This document shows, piece by piece, positions 55,458-64,000 of a stretch of DNA of 64,000 bases (position 1 is the first letter of the stretch; the number at the start of each line of letters is the position of its first letter). Location of the stretch: the NCBI GenBank assembly GCA_944319915.1, contig CALUEY010000001.1:1-64000 (forward strand), given 5' to 3'. Source of the stretch: an uncultured Prevotella sp. Its GTDB lineage: Bacteria > Bacteroidota > Bacteroidia > Bacteroidales > Bacteroidaceae. The position numbers and the translations under genes are program-made. The notes beneath the pieces are model-generated. The model was not told where the DNA came from and ran no database searches. It saw only the letters and a program-made list of their open reading frames with translations.

Positions 55458-56342
55458 TCACCTCGCGTTGGAGCGGCGGTAGGCCGAGGGCGAGAGGCCC
55501 ACGTGCTCCCTGAAGTACTTGCCGAGGAACGACTGGTTGGGGAAGTTCATCTCCGTGGCTATCTCCTTTATGCTCTTGCTCGAGTTCTTCAGCATCAGCC
55601 TGAGCTCCAGGGTCACGTAGTTGTCTATCCACTCGTTGGGCGTGCGGCGGCTCACCTGCCTCACGGTCTCGGCCAGGTACTTGGGCGTGATGCACATCTG
55701 CGCGGCATACCACGCCACGCGCCGCTCGCTCTTGAAGTGGGCCTCCACGAGCCTTATGAAGTCGGTGAAGATGGCCTCGGCGCGCGGGCTGTGGCCCTCG
55801 GCGGCAGCCTTCAGGCGGCTTACCACTCCGCTGAGGTCGTAGAACATGGCGAGCACGAGCGCCTGCACCACCTTGCGGCGGAACGGGTGCTCGGTTTCGG
55901 CCGTCTTGGCCTTGAGCATGCGGAAGTAGCCCTTGAACACTTCGGCCTCGCGCTCGGTGAGGCTCACCACGGGGGTGGCCTTGGCGAAAATGAGCATCGC
56001 CGATATGTCGCTCACGTTGCGCACCGTTTCGTGGTAGAAGTCCATCGACATCACCATGCACAGCCCCCTGAGGCTGGCGCTCCCTGAGAGGCTCTCCACC
56101 ACGTGGCGCTCGGATATTATCACCACGTCGTTTTTCCTCACCTCCTTGACCACGGTGTCGATGGCGTAGCGCGCGCTGCCTTCGGTGCACAGGGCTATGA
56201 AGATGAATGTCATGCGGCGCGGCCCTGCGGGTATCGGGGCCTTGCGTATGTCGTCGTAAAGCAGTATGTCGTTGCCTATGAAGTCGGCGTGGCTCAGCTC
56301 CATCTTGGCCGAGGTGAAGCTGGTGTCTAATATTTTCTCCAT
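55458..56342 (-). CDS. AraC-family transcriptional regulator
   Basis: A 294-residue protein. The N-terminal ~170 residues are a cupin-like sensor domain (ILLYDDIRKAPIPAGPRRMTF; aromatic ESLSGSASLRGL). The C-terminal AraC double helix-turn-helix spans about 185-290, with WYAAQMCITPKYLAETVRQ and EIATEMNFPNQSFLGKYFRE. The start MEKILDTSFTS is chosen because upstream sequence is GC-rich spacer. Promoter box at 56430-56437. Targets unknown; it is divergent from the phosphoesterase gene. Confidence 0.9.
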   Translation of the reverse strand: MEKILDTSFTSAKMELSHADFIGNDILLYDDIRKAPIPAGPRRMTFIFIALCTEGSARYAIDTVVKEVRKNDVVIISERHVVESLSGSASLRGLCMVMSMDFYHETVRNVSDISAMLIFAKATPVVSLTEREAEVFKGYFRMLKAKTAETEHPFRRKVVQALVLAMFYDLSGVVSRLKAAAEGHSPRAEAIFTDFIRLVEAHFKSERRVAWYAAQMCITPKYLAETVRQVSRRTPNEWIDNYVTLELRLMLKNSSKSIKEIATEMNFPNQSFLGKYFREHVGLSPSAYRRSNAR

Positions 56343-56429
56343 CCCTTTTTCTCCTCTGTTGTGGCCGCAGGCCCTTGTGCCGCCGCTGCCGCCGGGGCGG
56401 CCATGGGTGCGCTTGTGGCCATGCAGGCG

Positions 56430-56437
56430 CAAATATA
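56430..56437 (-). promoter_or_regulatory. -7 box of the AraC regulator
   Basis: Minus strand TATATTTG, about 87 bases before the ATG at 56342. Confidence 0.55.
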
Positions 56438-56525
56438 AGCATTTATTTTCATTCCGAGCGAATAAAAGCGAACTTTAGAACACGAAAAACTATCGTTCCA
56501 CGCATGGTTTCAAGCCGATTGTGCT

Positions 56526-56533
56526 TAACTTTG
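56526..56533 (+). promoter_or_regulatory. -7 box of the phosphoesterase gene
   Basis: TAACTTTG, 18 bases before the ATG at 56552. The leader is short; no TTG at 20-base spacing. Confidence 0.65.
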
Positions 56534-56551
56534 CAGCATTAAACCATTTCT

Positions 56552-57370
56552 ATGACCGCTATCCCGAATGCTTTGCGCCGGCTCGCTGTGGCCTGCTGCC
56601 TGCCGCTGGCGGCCTGCGACGGCGTGTTCGACTACCATCCCTACGATGTGCGCTTCGGCGGCGAAACAGGCATCAACCGCAGCGCCACAGAGCGCATAGA
56701 AGCCGCCATGGCCGGGCACGACACGCTGCGCGTGGCTTTCATCTCTGACAGCCACGGCTGGTATTCGGCCACGGAGGACATGGTGGCCGACATCAACCGC
56801 CGGGCCGTGGCCGACTTCGTAGTGCACCTGGGCGACCTCACCGACTGCGGCACCGTGAAGGAATACACCTGGCAGCGCGACATTCTGGCCGGCCTGAGGG
56901 TGCCTTACGTGGCGCTGCTGGGCAACCACGACTGCCTCGGCACGGGCGAGGAGATATACCAGCGGATGTATGGCGATACCAACTTCAGCTTCATTGCCGG
57001 GCGGGTGAAGTTCGTGTGCCTCAACACCAACGCCACCGAGTACGACTACGTGGCGGCAAACCCCGACTTCGACTACATGGAGGAGCAGCGCACGGCAGAC
57101 TCGGCCTGCTTCGACCGCACTGTGGTGTGCATGCACGCCTGCCCTTACAGCGACCAGTTCAACAACAACGTGGCCAAGCCTTTCCAGCTCTACGTGCGCC
57201 TCTTCCCCGGGGTGCAGTGCTGCATCTACGGCCATGACCACCGCCAGGCGGCCTCCGACATCTTCGGCGACGGCCTGATGTATTACGGCGTTGATTGCGC
57301 CGACCACCGCAGCTACCTGCTTTTCACTTTTACACCCGGCGGATATGAGTATGAGGTTGTTGGCTTTTAG
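56552..57370 (+). CDS. Calcineurin-like metallophosphoesterase lipoprotein
   Basis: A 272-residue protein with a probable lipobox (CCLPLAAC, Cys near residue 22). All metallophosphoesterase motifs are in order: FISDSHGW (DxH), VHLGDLTD, LGNHDCLG (GNHD), CMHACPY and YGHDHRQA (GHxH). It binds two metals and cleaves phosphate esters; the substrate is unknown. Its last 20 bases overlap the start of the next gene, so the two are likely translated together. Confidence 0.85.
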   Translation: MTAIPNALRRLAVACCLPLAACDGVFDYHPYDVRFGGETGINRSATERIEAAMAGHDTLRVAFISDSHGWYSATEDMVADINRRAVADFVVHLGDLTDCGTVKEYTWQRDILAGLRVPYVALLGNHDCLGTGEEIYQRMYGDTNFSFIAGRVKFVCLNTNATEYDYVAANPDFDYMEEQRTADSACFDRTVVCMHACPYSDQFNNNVAKPFQLYVRLFPGVQCCIYGHDHRQAASDIFGDGLMYYGVDCADHRSYLLFTFTPGGYEYEVVGF

Positions 57371-58067
57371 CATCGCCATGGCCGCCACAACGGCCTTGGC
57401 ATCGGCGCAGGGCTACACTTGCCGGGCCTGCGGCGTGGCCCAGCCTGCCGCACCAGGCCCAGCCGCCGCGCCCGACACCGCCCGCCGCGGCTCGGTGCTC
57501 ACGCGCTACGACCACCGCGTACACCGCTACCGCCGCCGCTGGCTGAGCCTCATTCCCACGCAGACCGTGGTGCAGTTTGCCGGCAACATGGGGATGCTGT
57601 CGTTTGGCGTGGGGTGGGAGTACGGGCGGCGCAAGCAGTGGGAAACCCACCTGCTCTTCGGCTTCCTGCCCAAGGCGCAGAGCGACCGCACAAAGACCAC
57701 CATGACGCTCAAGGAGAACTTCATCCCCTGGAGCCTCAACATAGGCCGGGGCTGGGCCGTGGAGCCGCTCTCCGTGGGCCTCTACCTCAACACGGTGTTT
57801 GGCCCGGAGTTCTGGCAGAAGCAGCCTGCGCGCTATCCCGACAGCTATTATCCGTTCCTTTCGACCAAGATGCGGGTGAACGTTTTCGTGGGGCAGCGCG
57901 TTGAACTTACGCTGCCCCGCAACCGGCGCAAGTTCGTTAAGGGCATAACGGCGTTCTACGAGCTGAGCACGTGCGACCTTTACATCCGTGCGCTCGTGCA
58001 GGACAGTCACGTGAGGCTCGCCGACATTTTCGGCCTTTCGCTCGGCCTCAAGTTCCAAGTGTTCTGA
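57351..58067 (+). CDS. Putative outer-membrane barrel protein
   Basis: A 238-residue protein with a signal peptide (MRLLAFSIAMAATTALASAQ). After a Pro/Ala-rich segment the mature protein shows barrel-like strands (VVQFAGNMGMLSFGVGWEYG, LSLGLKFQVF) and ends in Phe, the usual C-terminal residue for outer-membrane insertion. An alternative start two codons upstream exists. Coupled to the phosphoesterase gene. No family recognised. Confidence 0.7.
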   Translation: MRLLAFSIAMAATTALASAQGYTCRACGVAQPAAPGPAAAPDTARRGSVLTRYDHRVHRYRRRWLSLIPTQTVVQFAGNMGMLSFGVGWEYGRRKQWETHLLFGFLPKAQSDRTKTTMTLKENFIPWSLNIGRGWAVEPLSVGLYLNTVFGPEFWQKQPARYPDSYYPFLSTKMRVNVFVGQRVELTLPRNRRKFVKGITAFYELSTCDLYIRALVQDSHVRLADIFGLSLGLKFQVF

Positions 58068-58073
58068 CGGCGG

Positions 58074-58107
58074 CCCGCCGCAGCCTATCGGAGCGGGCTG
58101 CGGCGGG
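58074..58107. terminator. Convergent terminator hairpin
   Basis: A perfect 12-base stem (58074-58085 with 58096-58107) lies between the barrel gene and the GH78-like gene; its right arm is inside the end of the GH78-like coding sequence. Confidence 0.65.
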
Positions 58108-59044
58108 TGTGCCTTTCTATCTCTATCGCTTCTACGCTCATCACGTTCTCGCGCGAAAAGCCCTCCGGGCCTGTCACCACGATGGCTGAAAACTCCTCCG
58201 TGGTGAAGTGCAGGCAGGCCTGCTCGTCGGTGCGCCCGGAGCAGATGTAGGTAAGGCTGTTCACCCGGAGCGTGTCGCCCCGGTGCATTCCGCGCAGCGT
58301 AAGCCTCACCCAGCCCTCGTGCGGGCGGACAAGGTGGCACACGAGCGTGTCGTCGCTGGCGGCAGGCAGGGCAGGGCTGTGGATGTGGCTTATGCGCCTT
58401 GCCTCGCAGGGAATCCTCATGGCGGCTATCGGCGAGGGCGGCAGGCCGCGCTGCTGCTCGGCGTTGAGCCAGCCAATGAGGGGCGTGGAGGGCAGGTTCC
58501 ACGAGGGTATGAAGAGGTTGGCGTCGATGGTTTCGGTGAGCGTGGTGGTGGCTTGTTGTAGGTGGAGAGGGGCTGGCGGGGAGGCTGGCGGGTGGGTGAG
58601 CGCGTTGGCCGGGCGGCAGAGCCAGTCGGCATCGGTGGTTATTGATGTGGCGCCGCAGCCGTTGCCCTCGGCAAAAAGGCAGAGGGCGAGCTGCTTGCGG
58701 CTTGGCCTCAGGGGCGAATACCATACGGCCACTACGTTGGTGCCGGCGCGGAGGAAGCGCGCCACGTCGTAGGTGGATAGCCTGACGGTGTCCGACGGCA
58801 GCGTGCTGCCGGGCGTAAGCACGTCGGTGGTTACGTTGTAGCCATTGACAAACAGCTCGAACAGTCCGCTGCTGGCTATCGTTATGCGTGCCGCCCTTGG
58901 CGGTTCGGCCAAGGTGAACGAGCGCCTGAACCACGCCTGTCCGTGCTGCCCGGCTGCGGGGCAGGCTATCCAGCTTAGCCCCCAGTCTTGTGCTGCGGAG
59001 CCGAGGGTGGCCGTAAGCAGTGCTATGGTGAGCAGGTGGCGCAT
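58085..59044 (-). CDS. GH78-like protein lacking the catalytic barrel
   Basis: A 319-residue secreted protein (signal peptide about 1-19). Residues of about 25-150 match the N-terminal beta domain of bacterial alpha-L-rhamnosidases (LFVNGYNVTTDVLTPG, TYDVARFLRAGTNVVAV). About 230-310 resembles the next, concanavalin-like domain (GWVRLTLRGMHRGDTLRV). The (alpha/alpha)6 barrel with the catalytic Glu is absent and no remnant follows. It may be a sugar-binding partner of the GH95 enzyme 40 bases upstream, or a decayed enzyme. The reading frame is intact. Confidence 0.7.
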   Translation of the reverse strand: MRHLLTIALLTATLGSAAQDWGLSWIACPAAGQHGQAWFRRSFTLAEPPRAARITIASSGLFELFVNGYNVTTDVLTPGSTLPSDTVRLSTYDVARFLRAGTNVVAVWYSPLRPSRKQLALCLFAEGNGCGATSITTDADWLCRPANALTHPPASPPAPLHLQQATTTLTETIDANLFIPSWNLPSTPLIGWLNAEQQRGLPPSPIAAMRIPCEARRISHIHSPALPAASDDTLVCHLVRPHEGWVRLTLRGMHRGDTLRVNSLTYICSGRTDEQACLHFTTEEFSAIVVTGPEGFSRENVMSVEAIEIERHTRRSPLR

Positions 59045-59084
59045 GGGGTGGGTGGGTATTGTAGGTTGGGCAGGGCGTGGCGGC

Positions 59085-61436
59085 TTATCTGAGTGTTGCC
59101 GTCTCGCCCGGCTTTAGGTTTATTTCGGTATGCTTGCCGTTGTAAGCCACGGTGGTGCGTCCACCCTTGGCCGCTGTGATGGTGGCGCGGTCCACCTTTC
59201 CTTTGCTCCACTCCATGCTTATGGTGAAGCCACCCCGTGCGCGTATGCCGCTCACCGAGCCTTCGCTCCATGCGTTGGGCAGCGCCGGCAGCAGCTCTAT
59301 CATGCCGCGGTGGCTCTGCACGAGCATCTCGCAGACGCCGGCCGTGCCGCCGAAGTTGCCGTCTATCTGGAACGGCGGGTGGGCGTCGAGGAGGTTGGGA
59401 TAAGTGCCTCCGCCCTTGGCCCGGCCATCTCCCGGCGGCACGAAGGCCAGCAGCCGCCGGTAGGTTTGGTAGGCGCGGTTGCCCTCGTGGAGCCTTGCCC
59501 ATAGGTTGATGCGCCATCCCGTGCTCCAGCCGGTGGTCTTGTCGCCCTTCATGCTGAGCGTGGTGGCGCAGGCCTCCATTAGCTCAGGGTCGGTGATGTG
59601 TGTGCCGGGGTAAAGCCCTATGAGGTGCGACTGGTGGCGGTGGTGCGGGTCGCGGTCTTCCCAATCGTGGTACCACTCCTGCAGGTTGCCCTTTCGGCCT
59701 ATGGCGTAAGGGCGGAGCCGGGCGCGGGCGGAGTCGAGTAGGGCGGCAAAGGGTAGGTCGGTGCCGAGCGTGCGGGCGGCCTCGGCGGTGTTGGCCAGCA
59801 GCTCCCGGATTATGGCCATGTCGGCTGTGCCGCCGTAGCAGGTCATGCCGCAATAGCCGCTGGGCGTGATGTACTCGTTCTCGGGCGACGTGCTGGGTGC
59901 CGTTATCAGTTCGCCCGGCTTCAGCGGGTTGTCCGTGAGCCATCCGAGGCAGAACTCCGCCGCCCCTTTCATGAGCGGATAGGCAGTGCGGCGCAGGTAA
60001 GCGGTGTCGAGCGAGAAGCGGAAGTGCTCGTAGAGCGCGCCCACGAGCCACGCCCCGCCCATGTTCCAGTTGGCCCACTCGGGCTTTTCGCGCTTCTCGC
60101 CCACGGGGTTGGCCATGGCCCAGAGGTCGCTGTTGTGGCTTGAGCACCAGCCCTGCGCCACCCCGTAGTAGTTTTTCGCCACGTGGCGGCCGTTCTCGGC
60201 GAGTGCGGCTATGAAGCCGTCGAGCGGCTGGGCCATCTCCGGCAGCGCGGCCACCTCGGCCGGCCAGTAGTTCTCCTGTAGGTTTATGTTCACTGTGTAG
60301 TTGCCCCGCCATGGCGAGCGCAGCTTGTTGGCCCACAGTCCTTGCAGGTTGGCTGGCACGCCCGGGGTGCGCGAGCAGCTTATGAGCAGGTAGCGGCCAT
60401 ATTGCGCGTAGAGCGTTTCGAGATATGGGTTGGTCTCCTTGCGCTCGGTGTAGTCGCGCAGTTGGCGGTCGGTGGTGCGCGAGTCGAAAGGGTTGGCGGC
60501 GCCTAAGCGCAGGCTGAAGCGGGCGAAGAACGCGCGGTAGTCGGCCACGTGGCGGTTGCGGAAGTCGGCGTAGCTGAGGTTGACGGTGTGCCACGCGCGG
60601 TCGGCGGCGCGCTCAAGGTAGGGCGCGCCTTGGGTTACGGGGTGGCTGTGCGCCCCGTTGAAGCTCGTGGCGCCAACGATGTAGATGGTGGCCTCGGTAG
60701 CGTTGGTTATGGATATTGTGGAGTCGGAGGCGCTTGTGTTGCCCCCGCTGGCCTCGGTGCGCACTATGGTGCAGAAGTGTATGCTCTCCATTGGGCTGCC
60801 CAGGGCGTGGCCCGTCATGGTGAGCTGGCCCTTGCCGAAGGCCTTCACCTTGTGCGGCACCTGCGCCGAGAGCCTTACGAGGCAGTTGAGGCCGCCCGGC
60901 CGCGATGCCTTTAGGCGTATGGCGATGAGGCTGTCGGGGCATGACGCGAAGTACTCGCGGCTGATTGTGGTGGCGCCCCGGGTGTAGGAGTCGCGGCAGA
61001 TGGCGCTGTCGATGTCGAGGCAGCGTGTGTATGCCGTTGCCTCGCCGCCGTTGCAGTCGGTTATGGTGAGCGTGGCCAGCGGCTGGTAGTACTCCGAGTT
61101 GTGGCCCTGCACGTGAAGCTGGAGCGAGTCGGCGGCGCGGTAGTCCTCGCTGAAGAGCGCTTTGCGGATTTCGGGAATCCAGCGCGAGGCGCCGGCATCC
61201 TCGTTGTGGTCCACGGGCTTGCCCGTCCAGAAAGTGATGTCGTTGATGAATATGACGTTCTCGCGGTCGCCCCCGTAGATGAGCGCGCCCATGGTGCCGT
61301 TGCCGATGGGCAGCGCCTCCTCGAAGTGGCGCGCCGGGGCGTTGTACACCAGGGCCAGCGGCGACTGCCCGGTTGCGGCTGCCTGTACTGCCGCTGTGGC
61401 GGCTATGATGGCTGTCAGCAGGCTTTTAAGGGTCAT
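59085..61436 (-). CDS. GH95 glycosidase, second copy
   Basis: A 783-residue secreted protein starting MTLKSLLTAII, with a signal peptide to about residue 22. It shares the first copy's architecture: LPIGNGTMGALIYGG at the N-terminus, NLQENYWPAEVAALPEM in the barrel, LQEWYHDWEDRDPHHRH with the candidate acid Glu, and [14 protein letters not shown]. The two copies are clearly divergent, so they probably have different substrates (fucose or L-galactose linkages). The start at 61436 is preferred over 61553 because only it gives a signal peptide. First of two genes on the minus strand. Confidence 0.93.
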   Translation of the reverse strand: MTLKSLLTAIIAATAAVQAAATGQSPLALVYNAPARHFEEALPIGNGTMGALIYGGDRENVIFINDITFWTGKPVDHNEDAGASRWIPEIRKALFSEDYRAADSLQLHVQGHNSEYYQPLATLTITDCNGGEATAYTRCLDIDSAICRDSYTRGATTISREYFASCPDSLIAIRLKASRPGGLNCLVRLSAQVPHKVKAFGKGQLTMTGHALGSPMESIHFCTIVRTEASGGNTSASDSTISITNATEATIYIVGATSFNGAHSHPVTQGAPYLERAADRAWHTVNLSYADFRNRHVADYRAFFARFSLRLGAANPFDSRTTDRQLRDYTERKETNPYLETLYAQYGRYLLISCSRTPGVPANLQGLWANKLRSPWRGNYTVNINLQENYWPAEVAALPEMAQPLDGFIAALAENGRHVAKNYYGVAQGWCSSHNSDLWAMANPVGEKREKPEWANWNMGGAWLVGALYEHFRFSLDTAYLRRTAYPLMKGAAEFCLGWLTDNPLKPGELITAPSTSPENEYITPSGYCGMTCYGGTADMAIIRELLANTAEAARTLGTDLPFAALLDSARARLRPYAIGRKGNLQEWYHDWEDRDPHHRHQSHLIGLYPGTHITDPELMEACATTLSMKGDKTTGWSTGWRINLWARLHEGNRAYQTYRRLLAFVPPGDGRAKGGGTYPNLLDAHPPFQIDGNFGGTAGVCEMLVQSHRGMIELLPALPNAWSEGSVSGIRARGGFTISMEWSKGKVDRATITAAKGGRTTVAYNGKHTEINLKPGETATLR

Positions 61437-61559
61437 GGCGGTGGGTTTTGGGTGGTTGCGTGGGGTGGGTGAGTTGGGTGCTGCGGTTGCGGTATTGGTT
61501 ATGGGGATAATATTGCAGGTGATATTGGTGGGGCTTGTGGTGAGCCACACCAAACGGGT

Positions 61560-61611
61560 GAAGCCGCCGTGGCAGTCATCCGGCGTGGCGTGATGGCTGT
61601 TTCGGCGGCTT
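61560..61611 (-). terminator. Possible gyrB terminator
   Basis: GAAGCCGCC (61560-61568) pairs with GGCGGCTTC (61603-61611), enclosing a second imperfect stem. It lies 28 bases after the gyrB stop. No T-run follows, so some read-through into GH95 is possible. Confidence 0.45.
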
Positions 61612-61638
61612 CGGCTGTGCTGTTTGGCCTTGCGGCGT

Positions 61639-63615
61639 CTATGCGTCGATGTTGGCGTATGTGGCGTTCTTCTCGATGAACTCGCGTCGCGGTTCCACGT
61701 CGTCGCCCATAAGCATAGAGAATATGTCGTCGGCCTCGGCGGCGTTCTCTATCGTCACCTGCTTCAGCAGGCGCGTGGCGGGGTTCATGGTCGTTTCCCA
61801 AAGCTGTTCGGGGTTCATCTCTCCAAGGCCCTTGTAACGCTGCGTGTGGATGTTCTTGCCGTCGTCCACGCCCCCTCCCCACTTGTCGATGAACGCCTGC
61901 CGCTGCTGCTCGGTGTAGCAGTACTCGCGCGCCTGGTTCTTGTAGGAGCAGAGGTAGAGCGGCGGCGTGGCTATGTAGAGGTGGCCTTCCTGTATGATCT
62001 TGGGCATGAATCGGTAGAAGAGTGTCATGATGAGCGTGTCGATGTGCGAGCCATCGACGTCGGCGTCGGTCATGATTATTATCTTGTCGTAGCGCAGCTT
62101 GTCGATGTTGGCCTCCTTGTCGTCCTCCCCGTCGACGCCGAAGCGCACGCCTATGCTCTGAATGATGTTCATCACCGACTCGCTCTCGAACACCTTGTGC
62201 CACATCACCTTCTCCACGTTGAGTATCTTTCCGCGCAGCGGCAGTATGGCCTGGGTGTAGCGGTCGCGGCCCTGCTTGGCCGAGCCGCCGGCGGAGTCGC
62301 CCTCCACGAGGAATATCTCGCACTCCTTGGGGTCCTTGTTGGAGCAGTCGGCCAGCTTGCCGGGCAGTCCGCCGCCGGTCATGGGGTTCTTGCGCTGCAC
62401 GCTCTCGCGCGCCTTTCGGGCGGCTATGCGGGCTGTGGCGGCCAGGATCACCTTGTCGCAGATGAGCTTGGCCTCCTTTGGGTGCTCCTCGAGGTAGTAG
62501 TTGAGAGCCTCGCCCACGGCCTGCTGCACGGCCCCGGTCACCTCGGTGTTGCCCAGCTTGGTCTTGGTCTGGCCCTCAAACTGCGGCTCGGCCACCTTGA
62601 TTGATATCACGGCGGTGAGCCCCTCGCGGAAGTCTTCGCCCGCAATCTCTATCTTGGCCTTTTCTATCTGCTTTGATATGGTAGGCTCATTGTCGGCGTA
62701 AGCCTTGAGGGTTCGCGTGAGGGCCATGCGGAAGCCTGTGAGGTGGGAGCCTCCCTCGATGGTGTTGATGTTGTTTACGTATGAGTGTATGTTCTCGTTG
62801 TAGTCGGTGTTGTACATCACTGCCACCTCGATGGGGATGCCCTGCTTCTCGGTCTTGATGTATATCACGTCGTCGAAGAGGTGCGTGCGGTGGCGGTCGA
62901 TGTATCTCACGAACTCCTTCAGTCCGTCCTTGGCGTGGAATGTTTCCTGCTTCGTGTTGCCCTCCTCGTCGGGGCGGAGGTCGGTGAGGGTGATGGTGAT
63001 GCCGGCGTTGAGGTATGCCAGCTCGCGCATGCGCTTGGCTATGATGTCGTACTTGAACTCTGTTGTGGCGGTGAAGATGGTTGGGTCGGGCCAGAACTGC
63101 TGGCGCGTGCCCCGCAGCTGCGTCTCGCCCACCACCTTTACGGGGTAGAGGGCCTTGCCTTTCTCGTACTCCTGCTGGTAGACCTTGCCGTCGCGGAACA
63201 CCTGCGAGAGCATCCTCGTCGACAGGGCGTTGACGCAGCTCACGCCCACTCCGTGGAGTCCGCCGCTCACCTTGTACGACCCTTTGTCGAACTTTCCGCC
63301 GGCGTGGAGCACGGTCATCACCACCTCCAGGGCCGACTTGTGCAGCTTCTTGTGCTCGTCCACGGGTATGCCTCGGCCGTTGTCCTGCACTGTGACGGAG
63401 CCGTCCTCGTTGATGGTCACCTCTATGTGGGTGCAGTATCCGGCCATGGCCTCGTCGATGGAGTTGTCCACGGTCTCGTTCACGAGGTGGTGCAGGCCCT
63501 TCTCGCCGGTGTCTCCGATGTACATCGCCGGGCGCTTGCGCACGGCCTCCAGGCCTTCGAGCACCTGGATGTTGCTCGCGGAATAGTTGCTTTCCTTTGT
63601 TATGTCTTCTGCCAT
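61639..63615 (-). CDS. gyrB: DNA gyrase subunit B
   Basis: A 658-residue type II topoisomerase subunit. GHKL ATP site: NETVDNSIDEAMAG and VQDNGRGIPVD, plus GGLHGVGVSCVNALS. TOPRIM: LVEGDSAGGSAKQ and DADVDGSHIDTL. C-terminal QRYKGLGEMNPEQLWETTMNP. It provides ATP hydrolysis for negative supercoiling. The shorter form without the ~165-residue E. coli insert is usual. ParE is the alternative; gyrB is favoured by sequence and by the neighbouring rpsT. Confidence 0.95.
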   Translation of the reverse strand: MAEDITKESNYSASNIQVLEGLEAVRKRPAMYIGDTGEKGLHHLVNETVDNSIDEAMAGYCTHIEVTINEDGSVTVQDNGRGIPVDEHKKLHKSALEVVMTVLHAGGKFDKGSYKVSGGLHGVGVSCVNALSTRMLSQVFRDGKVYQQEYEKGKALYPVKVVGETQLRGTRQQFWPDPTIFTATTEFKYDIIAKRMRELAYLNAGITITLTDLRPDEEGNTKQETFHAKDGLKEFVRYIDRHRTHLFDDVIYIKTEKQGIPIEVAVMYNTDYNENIHSYVNNINTIEGGSHLTGFRMALTRTLKAYADNEPTISKQIEKAKIEIAGEDFREGLTAVISIKVAEPQFEGQTKTKLGNTEVTGAVQQAVGEALNYYLEEHPKEAKLICDKVILAATARIAARKARESVQRKNPMTGGGLPGKLADCSNKDPKECEIFLVEGDSAGGSAKQGRDRYTQAILPLRGKILNVEKVMWHKVFESESVMNIIQSIGVRFGVDGEDDKEANIDKLRYDKIIIMTDADVDGSHIDTLIMTLFYRFMPKIIQEGHLYIATPPLYLCSYKNQAREYCYTEQQRQAFIDKWGGGVDDGKNIHTQRYKGLGEMNPEQLWETTMNPATRLLKQVTIENAAEADDIFSMLMGDDVEPRREFIEKNATYANIDA

Positions 63616-63640
63616 TGGTTTGTCTGAGTGTTATCAGGCG

Positions 63641-63648
63641 CAAAGTTA
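63641..63648 (-). promoter_or_regulatory. gyrB -7 box
   Basis: Minus strand TAACTTTG, 25 bases before the ATG at 63615. Confidence 0.65.
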
Positions 63649-63729
63649 CTAAAAAAATGCGACTTGCCGAAATATTTCCTTGCAAAAAGCGCGCCCGGCG
63701 GGCCGTTCAGCCGGGGCCAAAGCAAAGAG

Positions 63730-63757
63730 CCGCAACCCGTTTGCGCGGGCTGCGGCG
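63730..63757 (-). terminator. rpsT terminator
   Basis: A 10-base stem with one mismatch (63730-63739 with 63748-63757). On the minus strand it is followed by CTCTTTGCTTT. It lies 37 bases after the rpsT stop. Confidence 0.7.
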
Positions 63758-63793
63758 ATGCCTATGTGTTGTTGTGTCTTTTCTGCCGTTGGC

Positions 63794-64000
63794 TTACAGC
63801 CTGTTCATGTGCAGCGCGAGGCTCGACTTCAGGTTGGCTGCCTTGTTCTTGTGGATGATGTGAACCTTGGCCAGCTTGTCAAGCATCTTCTGCATTCCGG
63901 GATACATCTTCACTGCCTCGTCCTTGTCCGTCAGGGCGCGGAACTTGCGCACAGCGTTGCGCATGGTCTTTGCGTAGTATTTGTTGTGAAGGGCCCGCTT
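63794..64000 (-). CDS. rpsT: 30S ribosomal protein S20, partial
   Basis: The last 68 codons of a gene whose start lies beyond the window edge. The peptide reads [20 protein letters not shown] at the edge and ends [12 protein letters not shown], the basic helical S20 pattern, so only about 15-20 N-terminal residues are missing. S20 binds 16S rRNA early in small-subunit assembly. Adjacent to gyrB. Confidence 0.93.
   Translation of the reverse strand, partial: KRALHNKYYAKTMRNAVRKFRALTDKDEAVKMYPGMQKMLDKLAKVHIIHKNKAANLKSSLALHMNRL

Overview
The window is GC-rich chromosomal DNA from a member of the Bacteroidota, most likely the order Bacteroidales. Four lines of evidence point there. (1) Many genes follow the Bacteroidota promoter box TAnnTTTG, several with a TTG about 20 bases upstream (for example 3856-3886, 32946-32976, 45395-45425). 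(2) Shine-Dalgarno sequences are rare. (3) One small secreted protein ends in a type IX-secretion-like tail. (4) Polysaccharide-degrading families GH43, GH35, GH95, GH140 and GH78 are abundant. I see no tRNA, rRNA, CRISPR array, transposase or phage gene. Genus cannot be settled by reading alone.

Layout. 1-3734: a minus-strand operon of a SprT-like zinc protein, a small sorting-tail protein and a GH43 arabinanase-like enzyme. 3856-8774: a lipoprotein, then a likely operon of an uncharacterised protein, a carboxynorspermidine/saccharopine dehydrogenase, a radical SAM protein and recA. 8794-12592: a GH35 beta-galactosidase convergent with an M20 deacetylase. 13029-30062: a complete dcw cell-wall and division cluster (mraZ, rsmH, ftsL-like, ftsI, murE, mraY, murD, ftsW, murG, murC, ftsQ, ftsA, ftsZ) followed by yqeY. 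It starts at a promoter overlapped by a three-repeat MraZ operator. 30216-32804: a membrane/cytidylate-kinase-like fusion and a YhcG-type nuclease, both minus. 32946-35782: gpmI and a WYL regulator. 35865-45231: a plus-strand carbohydrate cluster of GH95, S41 peptidase, GH140 and a GH78 fused to a sialidase-like propeller, whose chemistry suggests pectin, possibly rhamnogalacturonan II. 45395-50551: the sufBCDS iron-sulfur operon. 50535-53579: a small unknown gene, rnhB, and a three-gene envelope locus in which two related lipoproteins flank a beta-barrel. 54241-58067: trpS, an AraC regulator, and a phosphoesterase with a barrel protein. 58085-64000: a GH78-like non-catalytic protein, a second GH95, gyrB and the 3' part of rpsT.

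Housekeeping blocks alternate with glycan-utilisation genes. The dcw genes build lipid II (MurE, MraY, MurD, MurG, MurC) and the divisome (FtsL, FtsI, FtsW, FtsQ, FtsA, FtsZ) from mostly closely packed genes. No SusC/SusD pair is present, so uptake for the sugar clusters would have to be encoded elsewhere.

The most unusual material is non-coding: a 9-base-period CTCCCA repeat just upstream of murE, ftsW and sufS; a dispersed hairpin family at four intergenic sites; and a palindrome inserted in frame in the YhcG-type gene. Among proteins, the GH78-propeller fusion, the kinase-like membrane fusion and the twin-lipoprotein/barrel locus are the best candidates for undescribed biology.
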